Assembly: GCA_947259435.1 (NCBI GenBank)
Contig: CAMYMP010000677.1
Coordinates: 1-12,739, forward strand
Reading direction: 5' to 3'
DNA from: an uncultured Woeseiaceae bacterium
GTDB taxonomy: Bacteria; Pseudomonadota; Gammaproteobacteria; Woeseiales; Woeseiaceae
DNA length: 12,739 nucleotides
Shown: positions 7,404-12,739 of the stretch, in pieces
Position numbering within the stretch: the stretch's first letter is position 1
Layout: each line of letters opens with the position of its first letter
The notes under the pieces: generated by a model
What the model saw: the letters and a program-made list of their open reading frames with translations, nothing else
Database searches by the model: none
What the model was told of the DNA's origin: nothing
Position numbers and translations under genes: made by a program

Positions 7404-9364
7404 TGGCAAGGGCACGCGGCACCGATGGATCACTGCTCGCGAGCTTGCCGTGGACGCTTGCTGCGGCCGTGTTTTCATTGGCTCCCCATGTGAAGTTTCT
7501 GCCTGTCTGGATCACCGCGGCTTTCCTCTTTTGCGGGGCCTGGCGCTACCTTATCGAGAGACGCCGCCGCCCATTGCCATCGACCTGGCTGCGAATACTG
7601 CTTGCGCTGGCGTGTTTTCTCGGTGTTCTCGCGACCTATTCGACCGTTAGCGGCGTGGGGCCTGGTTCGGCCCTGCTCGCGATTATGGCGGCCCTGAAAC
7701 TCCTCGAAACCCGAACACGGCGCGATCAGTTTGTGCTCCTGTTTATCGCAATATTTCTTGTCATGTCTTCGCTGTTGCGCGAGCAGTACCTTTGGTCGCT
7801 GCCGTACCTGATTGCGGGAGTATTTCTCATAATGACGGCATGGCTGCAGGTATCAGCGGTGGCGGCACAAAACGCGCGCCGCAGTTTCGCAACCGGTGGC
7901 AGGCTGGTCCTCTATGCGGCACCGCTCGCCATTGCGATGTGGATATTCTTTCCGCGCATTTCGACGCCATTCTGGGCTGTGCCGATGGACACGGGCACCG
8001 CAATTTCGGGACTGAGCGATTCGATGAGCCCCGGCGACATAAGTTCTTTATCGCTTTCGAACGCCGTTGCATTTCGCGCAACCTTTGAAGACGCGATTCC
8101 GGAACCGCGAGACCGTTACTGGCGCGGACTCGTATTGACCATTTTTAATGGTCGTACCTGGACCACTAACGACCCTTTTGCAGGCCCTCGAGTGCATGAG
8201 CAGGTTGCGCCCATCAGTGATCCGATTACCTATCAGATTACTCTCGAACCAACGCGCCAACAGTGGGTATTCGCTCTCGACATGCCGTGGTCATGGACGC
8301 TATCCAGAGCATTCATGGGCCCACAACAACAGCTCGCCCGTGCGCGCCCGATTGATCAGCGAATCAGCTATGACGCGATGTCCTACCTGAATTACCGTAC
8401 GGATGTCGATCTGACCGACTACGCCCGCTCCTGGTACGCGCGCATACCCGAGGAGAGCAACACGAGAACCCAAGCGCTCGCAAGAGAGATGCGCGCATCC
8501 GCCGCGTCCGAATCCGCGTACATACAAGCTGTCCTTTCGAAATTCCACGAGGAAGAATATTTCTACACGCTCGAGCCGCCGCCGCTTGGAAGCGACCCGG
8601 TCGATCGCTTCCTCTTCGACACGCGGCGCGGTTTTTGCGAACACTACGCGTCTGCTTTTGCCATCCTGATGCGCGCTGCGGGAATCCCGTCTCGGGTCGT
8701 GCTGGGTTATCAGGGCGGCGAAATCAACCCGGTGGGCGGACACATGATCGTGCGCCAGTCCGATGCACACGCCTGGACTGAGGTGTGGCTGGACGGAGTT
8801 GGCTGGTACCGGGTCGATCCCACCGCTGCGGTTGCGCCGGACCGTATCGAAAGTGGTGTTAGCGGGTCGTTGCTCGACGGCGCCGGCCTGGCATGGGGTC
8901 TGTCGGCCTCATCTGCTCTCCTGCACCAACTCACCATGACCTGGGACGCCATGAACGCAAAATGGAATGAATGGGTTCTGGGTTACGGTCCTGAAAACCA
9001 GCAGCGCTTCATGGAGTGGATCGGAATGGACGATCCGAGCTGGCGCAAGATGATGCTGACGCTCATCGCTGTCGTGGCCGCCCTGGTCCTTCTGATCTCC
9101 GGACTTCTGGCTCTTCGCTACCGGGCACCTGGCACGGACCGTGCTGCGATCCTTTACAAACGCTTTGTCAACAAAACCGGCATCGAACTACGAACGGGAG
9201 AAACACCGGTTATATTTGCCCGAAGGGCGGCGGCCGAATCACCAATTCCCACAGAAATCATCGACGAGATTACATCGACCTATCTCAATGCGCGTTATGG
9301 CCCTGTTGATCCGAGCGCAATGCGGCGGCTGGAATCTGCCGTAGCAGCAGTGCGCCACAAATAA
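7403..9364 (+). CDS. tgpA: TgpA-like transglutaminase-family membrane protein
   Basis: TgpA of Pseudomonas aeruginosa is an inner-membrane protein with a periplasmic papain-fold transglutaminase-like domain, reported as important for viability there; its natural substrate is unknown. This product has 653 aa. Several membrane helices fill about residues 14-190 (for example LPYLIAGVFLIMTAWLQV). A periplasmic part follows, with a conserved YWRGLVLTIFNGRTW segment. The catalytic triad is complete: C412 in RRGFCEHYASAFA, H456 in SDAHAWTEVW and D472 in GWYRVDPTAA. One more helix lies at about 551-573, and the tail carries a DUF4129-like cytoplasmic region rich in helix. The ATG at 7403 overlaps the stop of the DUF58 gene (TGATG), so translation is probably coupled. 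Its last 80 nt overlap the 3' end of the leftward transporter gene. Transferase versus protease activity cannot be told from sequence. Confidence 0.93.
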   Translation: MARARGTDGSLLASLPWTLAAAVFSLAPHVKFLPVWITAAFLFCGAWRYLIERRRRPLPSTWLRILLALACFLGVLATYSTVSGVGPGSALLAIMAALKLLETRTRRDQFVLLFIAIFLVMSSLLREQYLWSLPYLIAGVFLIMTAWLQVSAVAAQNARRSFATGGRLVLYAAPLAIAMWIFFPRISTPFWAVPMDTGTAISGLSDSMSPGDISSLSLSNAVAFRATFEDAIPEPRDRYWRGLVLTIFNGRTWTTNDPFAGPRVHEQVAPISDPITYQITLEPTRQQWVFALDMPWSWTLSRAFMGPQQQLARARPIDQRISYDAMSYLNYRTDVDLTDYARSWYARIPEESNTRTQALAREMRASAASESAYIQAVLSKFHEEEYFYTLEPPPLGSDPVDRFLFDTRRGFCEHYASAFAILMRAAGIPSRVVLGYQGGEINPVGGHMIVRQSDAHAWTEVWLDGVGWYRVDPTAAVAPDRIESGVSGSLLDGAGLAWGLSASSALLHQLTMTWDAMNAKWNEWVLGYGPENQQRFMEWIGMDDPSWRKMMLTLIAVVAALVLLISGLLALRYRAPGTDRAAILYKRFVNKTGIELRTGETPVIFARRAAAESPIPTEIIDEITSTYLNARYGPVDPSAMRRLESAVAAVRHK

Positions 9365-10568
9365 ACAACGGTAAGAGGATTAGCAGCACAAATTCGGGAT
9401 CTTCCGAGAAAGTCGCAGCCAGCCCGACCAGCACCGGTCCGAGTACGTGCGAGAATTTCGTCACCATATTATAAAAACCGAAGAACTCGCCCGGCTGGTC
9501 CGGGGGAATCAGCGAAGCGTACAACGAACGGCTCAATCCCTGCACACCGCCCTGCACGCAGCCGATAATAATCGCCATGATGTAGAACTGCTGCACCTCC
9601 GTCATGAATACGGCCCAGCTCGACACCGCGACGTAGACCGCGAGTGCAAAATAGATGCCGCGTCGCGGACCGAAGCGATGCCCAAAAAGTCCGTAGAGAA
9701 AGGTTGCGGGAAAACCCACAAAATTTGTGATCATCAGCGCTTTCACGAGATCCTGTTGCGTAAACCCGAGCCGCTGCCCGTAATTTGCAGCCATGAAGAT
9801 CACAGTGAATACACCGCCAATGTAAAACCAGTATGCGAGCAGAAAAAATACGACGTTACGGTAGCGACGAACTTCGCGAATCGTCGACTTTAGCTCTGTG
9901 TAGGCGGCACGGACCACATGGCTCGAAACGGCAATGCCGCTCCTATGCTCTGGCACAAAAGCGATGAGTGGCAGCAAAAAGACGGCCCACCAGACGCCAA
10001 CCGATACGAATGCGAACTTCATTGCTTCCGTCGACGAGGCAAGTCCGAATGTCGACGGCGATGTCAGCATCCAGACGTGCAGCGCCAAAAGCGCCGCGCC
10101 GCCTAGATATCCGAGCGAAAACCCCAGAGACGACACAAAACTATAGTAGCGCGGTTTGGTAACGTCGATTATCAGCGAGTCATAGAACACGGTGGAGCTG
10201 TAGAAACCAATCGAGGCGATCAAATACAGGCCGAGCGCCCACGGCCAGTTCCCCTCACCGACGAAGCCGAGCATCGCCGTTGTGAACGCGCCGATCAGCG
10301 CGAGTGCGAGCAAAAAGCGTTTGCGGAATCCGCCCGTGTCAGCGATTGTGCCGAAGACCGGAGCGAGCAGGCTCACAATTGCACTGGCTGCGGCAGTGAT
10401 CCAGGCGAGTCTCGCCGTCACGACTGCTCCGGAATCTCCGGCGCTCCAATAACTCCCAAGAAACAGAGGATACAGAACGGCGAGTACGCTTAGCGCAAAC
10501 GCCGAGTTAGCCCAGTCATACAGCGACCAGGCGATGACTTTCCTGTCAAGAACCTCTCTTAGATTCAA
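9285..10568 (-). CDS. UMF1 / Atg22-like major facilitator superfamily transporter
   Basis: This is a 427-aa polytopic inner-membrane protein with about twelve hydrophobic segments, the standard MFS layout. The opening [15 protein letters not shown] (residues 14-28) is the hallmark of the UMF1 family, related to the yeast vacuolar effluxer Atg22. A cytoplasmic loop after the second helix pair carries DTGGFRKR (77-84), an MFS motif A-like basic loop; the mid-protein loop (about 205-240) is basic and charged, and [10 protein letters not shown] repeats the loop motif in the second half. The bacterial substrate is unknown. The start is TTG at 10568, overlapping the prfC stop as TTGA; there is no nearby in-frame ATG or GTG and the YDWANSAF motif lies at the expected distance, so the start is well placed. 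It is last in the leftward operon, and its 3' end overlaps tgpA by 80 nt. Confidence 0.88.
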   Translation of the reverse strand: MNLREVLDRKVIAWSLYDWANSAFALSVLAVLYPLFLGSYWSAGDSGAVVTARLAWITAAASAIVSLLAPVFGTIADTGGFRKRFLLALALIGAFTTAMLGFVGEGNWPWALGLYLIASIGFYSSTVFYDSLIIDVTKPRYYSFVSSLGFSLGYLGGAALLALHVWMLTSPSTFGLASSTEAMKFAFVSVGVWWAVFLLPLIAFVPEHRSGIAVSSHVVRAAYTELKSTIREVRRYRNVVFFLLAYWFYIGGVFTVIFMAANYGQRLGFTQQDLVKALMITNFVGFPATFLYGLFGHRFGPRRGIYFALAVYVAVSSWAVFMTEVQQFYIMAIIIGCVQGGVQGLSRSLYASLIPPDQPGEFFGFYNMVTKFSHVLGPVLVGLAATFSEDPEFVLLILLPLFICGALLLRQIPAAALRSDQQGHNAH

Positions 10569-12145
10569 TGCTCACGCGTCTTGCGGAAGACCACATCCGG
10601 CCAACGCTCCTCAGTCAGATTGAGGTTAACCCTTGTGGGCGCAATGTAAACCAGCTTATCGCCATGATCCAGCGCGAGGTTATCGTGCGCCTTGCGCTCG
10701 AAGTCAGACAGCATTTTGGCATCAGCGCATTCGACCCATCGCGCCGTTGCAACATTGATCGGCTCGAACTGGCATTCGACCTTGTATTCATCCCGCAGTC
10801 TGTGCGCCACAACCTCGAACTGCAGAGGCCCGACGGCACCGAGAATCAAATCGTTGTTGCGTAAAGGTTTGAACAATTGGGTCGCACCTTCTTCACACAA
10901 CTGGGAAAGGCCTTTCTGTAATGCTTTGAGCCGCAATGGGTCCTTGAGTACTGCGCGGCGAAATATTTCCGGCGCGAAATTCGGTATGCCAGTGAAACGA
11001 ATTTCTTCCCCCTCTGTGAAGCTGTCGCCGATATTGATCGTGCCATGATTGTGCAGGCCGATGATGTCACCCGCGTAAGCCAGGTCAGCATGCTGCCGAT
11101 CCGCCGCCATGAAAGTAATCGCATCCGGAATCTTGACCTCTTTACCGAGCCGTACGTGCAGTACACGAATTCCTTTGCGGTATTCTCCAGAGCAAATACG
11201 CAAGAAAGCGATGCGGTCGCGATGGCCCGGATCCATGTTTGCCTGAATTTTGAAAACGAAACCTGTGAGTTTGTCTTCCTTGGGCAATACCTCGCGCTGC
11301 TCGCTCTCGCGCGGCAAAGGCGCTGGCGCATGCAGAACAAACTCGTCGAGTAACTCTTTGACGCCGAAATTCGACAAAGCCGAACCGAAAAAAACGGGTG
11401 TTTGTGTTGCCTTCAGATAGGCGTCGAGACTGAATTCCGGGGTCGCACCTTTGACGAGTTCAATTTCGTCACGATAACTGTCCGCATCGTCGCCCAACAC
11501 CTCGGTAGCGTCCTCGGAATCCAGTCCCTCGACAATTCGCTGGCTCGATGCTCTTTCGCGACCCACCTTGTCATACAGATAGATGCGATCCTGAATCAAA
11601 TGATAAACGCCCTTCAGCCTGCTTCCCATACCGATCGGCCAGGTTACCGGTGAACAATGAATATCCAGAATCGACTCGATTTCGTCCAGAAGGTCAATCG
11701 GCTCACGGCCTTCTCTATCGAGCTTATTGATGAAGGTCATGATAGGCGTATTACGCAACCGGCATACTTCCATGAGCTTGATCGTGCGTTGCTCCACGCC
11801 TTTAGCACAATCGATGACCATCAATGCCGAATCGACGGCCGTCAACGTCCGGTAAGTGTCTTCGGAGAAGTCTTCGTGCCCTGGCGTATCCAGCAGATTG
11901 ACAACGTGTTCCTTGTAAGGGAACTGCATCACCGACGACGTAACTGATATGCCCCGCTGCTGCTCAAGCGCCATCCAGTCAGATGTTGCATGACGGGTCG
12001 CTTTGCGCCCTTTTACGGTACCTGCGAGCTGAATAGCACCGCCGTAGAGCAAGAGCTTTTCCGTGAGTGTCGTCTTGCCGGCATCCGGGTGCGAAATAAT
12101 CGCAAACGTGCGCCGTTTCCGGACCTGATCATCAATAACCGACAT
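10565..12145 (-). CDS. prfC: Peptide chain release factor 3 (RF3)
   Basis: RF3 is a translational GTPase that removes RF1 or RF2 from the ribosome after peptide release and helps post-peptidyl-transfer quality control. The product is 526 aa against 529 in E. coli. GTPase motifs are intact: G1 SHPDAGKTT at residues 18-26, the RF3-typical AGTVKGRK at 41-48, switch I RGISVTSS at 64-71, G3 DTPGHEDF at 86-93 and G4 NKLDRE at 140-145. The C-terminal half carries [11 protein letters not shown] and ends KTREH. The GTVKGRK and SEDTYRTL stretches separate it from EF-G and tetracycline-resistance GTPases. The ATG at 12145 is 6 nt after the rimI stop, and the prfC stop overlaps the transporter start, so the gene sits inside a tight leftward operon. 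No lesion is visible and no strong ribosome binding site precedes it. Confidence 0.97.
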   Translation of the reverse strand: MSVIDDQVRKRRTFAIISHPDAGKTTLTEKLLLYGGAIQLAGTVKGRKATRHATSDWMALEQQRGISVTSSVMQFPYKEHVVNLLDTPGHEDFSEDTYRTLTAVDSALMVIDCAKGVEQRTIKLMEVCRLRNTPIMTFINKLDREGREPIDLLDEIESILDIHCSPVTWPIGMGSRLKGVYHLIQDRIYLYDKVGRERASSQRIVEGLDSEDATEVLGDDADSYRDEIELVKGATPEFSLDAYLKATQTPVFFGSALSNFGVKELLDEFVLHAPAPLPRESEQREVLPKEDKLTGFVFKIQANMDPGHRDRIAFLRICSGEYRKGIRVLHVRLGKEVKIPDAITFMAADRQHADLAYAGDIIGLHNHGTINIGDSFTEGEEIRFTGIPNFAPEIFRRAVLKDPLRLKALQKGLSQLCEEGATQLFKPLRNNDLILGAVGPLQFEVVAHRLRDEYKVECQFEPINVATARWVECADAKMLSDFERKAHDNLALDHGDKLVYIAPTRVNLNLTEERWPDVVFRKTREH

Positions 12146-12151
12146 GTTCGT

Positions 12152-12628
12152 TCAGGCGTCAGTCGTCAGTTTCTTGGACAGAACGGCGGCATCCTCACGG
12201 CCTTTGTGCGACTGGTAGTATGCGGGACGGTTCGCGACCTGGTGAAAGCCCTTTTTCTTGTATAGCGCGATCGCATAGGCGTTCGACGGCCGTACTTCGA
12301 GAAATATCTCACGCACTGACAACGTGCGGGCCCGAAACAGGATTTCGTCAAGCAGCCGCTCGCCATAGCCGCGCGACCTGTACGCGGGCTCGATGCACAG
12401 ATTCAGGATATGCGCCTCGCCTGCAGCCACAGACAGGATGCTATATCCCGCCAGTTTCCCGTCTCGTTCAAGTACGACGCACTGATATCCTGCGAGCAGG
12501 CAATCTCGAAACACGCCGTGACTCCAGGGAAAATCGTAGCTGCGACGTTCAATGTCCGACACGTGCGCCAAATCTTCGTGCCGCATCGGCCGAATCGAGA
12601 CGCTCGCTTCCGGAATTGGCCGTATCAC
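12152..12628 (-). CDS. rimI: Ribosomal protein bS18-alanine N-acetyltransferase RimI
   Basis: RimI is a GNAT-fold enzyme that transfers the acetyl group of acetyl-CoA to the N-terminal alanine of ribosomal protein S18. From the chosen GTG the product is 158 aa (E. coli 148). Visible family features are SIRPMRHEDL opening the fold, RRSYDFPWS (28-36), the acetyl-CoA loop RSRGYG (84-89), LEVRPSN with E111, IALYKKKGF with Y123, and YY..HKGREDA near the end; E111 and Y123 have the same 12-residue spacing as the E. coli catalytic pair E103 and Y115. The frame can be extended to a GTG at 12664, but the GTG at 12628 overlaps the upstream stop as GTGA and fits the family length better. Gene context, between a uracil-DNA glycosylase and prfC, supports RimI rather than another GNAT. 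Confidence 0.9.
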   Translation of the reverse strand: MIRPIPEASVSIRPMRHEDLAHVSDIERRSYDFPWSHGVFRDCLLAGYQCVVLERDGKLAGYSILSVAAGEAHILNLCIEPAYRSRGYGERLLDEILFRARTLSVREIFLEVRPSNAYAIALYKKKGFHQVANRPAYYQSHKGREDAAVLSKKLTTDA

Positions 12629-12739
12629 GCGTGTGACTCCGCAACAATCCCTGCCGCGAGACACAGATCATCCCAGGCCTTGCGTTTTTGCGATGGGCTT
12701 CTGAGCAAAGAGGCCGGGTGATACGTAACAACCAGCGGC
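12625..12739 (-). CDS. Family 4 uracil-DNA glycosylase, C-terminal end only
   Basis: Only the last 37 residues are in the window; the gene begins beyond position 12739. The fragment opens with VVTYHPASLLRSP and QKRKAW, the C-terminal signature of family 4 uracil-DNA glycosylases, in which the HP stretch is the second active-site motif. These enzymes remove uracil from DNA and usually carry an iron-sulfur cluster bound by cysteines that would lie upstream, out of view. The TGA stop (12627-12625) overlaps the rimI GTG start, so the two are probably translated together. This assignment rests on a short but distinctive motif; this type of glycosylase directly before rimI is a known proteobacterial neighbourhood. 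Confidence 0.8.
   Translation of the reverse strand, partial: PLVVTYHPASLLRSPSQKRKAWDDLCLAAGIVAESHA

Noticed and set aside
6816..7478. A 220-codon minus-strand frame across the DUF58-tgpA junction
   Set aside because: Antisense to two genes with clear family motifs; composition looks like a shadow frame.
8300..8770. A 156-codon minus-strand frame inside tgpA
   Set aside because: Opposite the catalytic transglutaminase core; no domain seen.
1..12739. A hidden defence system, mobile element, CRISPR array or RNA gene
   Set aside because: All long stretches are accounted for by housekeeping-type genes; no repeats with regular spacing, transposase motifs, terminal inverted repeats or tRNA-like folds were seen by eye.

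Overview
The window reads as ordinary chromosomal core of a gammaproteobacterium. Evidence: divergent lptF / pepA-holC-valS order, a Pseudomonas-type moxR-DUF58-tgpA cluster, and prfC-encoded RF3, with protein sequences closest by eye to the E. coli and Pseudomonas members of each family. Codon use is moderately GC-rich and even throughout. The genus cannot be fixed from this sequence; an environmental gammaproteobacterium outside the Enterobacterales is an inference. I saw no insertion sequence, phage gene, CRISPR array, tRNA or rRNA, and every stretch over about 300 bases carries a gene.

Left part (1-5325): the 5' end of lptF (LPS export permease) runs leftward off the window. Diverging from it across a 123-nt gap is pepA (leucyl aminopeptidase), which overlaps holC (DNA polymerase III chi subunit) by one base; valS (valyl-tRNA synthetase) follows after 35 nt. 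valS is broken: an apparent internal deletion near 4655-4662 removes about 20 residues at the start of the anticodon-binding domain and shifts the reading frame, so the catalytic and editing domains lie in one frame and the rest of the anticodon domain plus the C-terminal coiled coil in another.

Middle (5326-9364): a tightly packed rightward operon of moxR (AAA+ ATPase), a DUF58 membrane-anchored protein and tgpA (periplasmic transglutaminase-like membrane protein). Genes overlap by 29 and 1 nt, suggesting one transcript and coupled translation. The set probably forms a MoxR chaperone / DUF58 adaptor / TgpA envelope module.

Right part (9285-12739): a leftward operon, in transcription order the end of a family 4 uracil-DNA glycosylase gene, rimI (ribosomal protein S18 alanine acetyltransferase), prfC (release factor RF3) and a UMF1/Atg22-like MFS transporter. 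Joins are GTGA (4-nt overlap), 6 nt, and TTGA (4-nt overlap with a TTG start). The transporter's 3' end overlaps the 3' end of tgpA by 80 nt on opposite strands.

I found no convincing undescribed system. The observations most worth checking are the valS lesion, the convergent coding overlap, and the coupling of an uncharacterised transporter to prfC.
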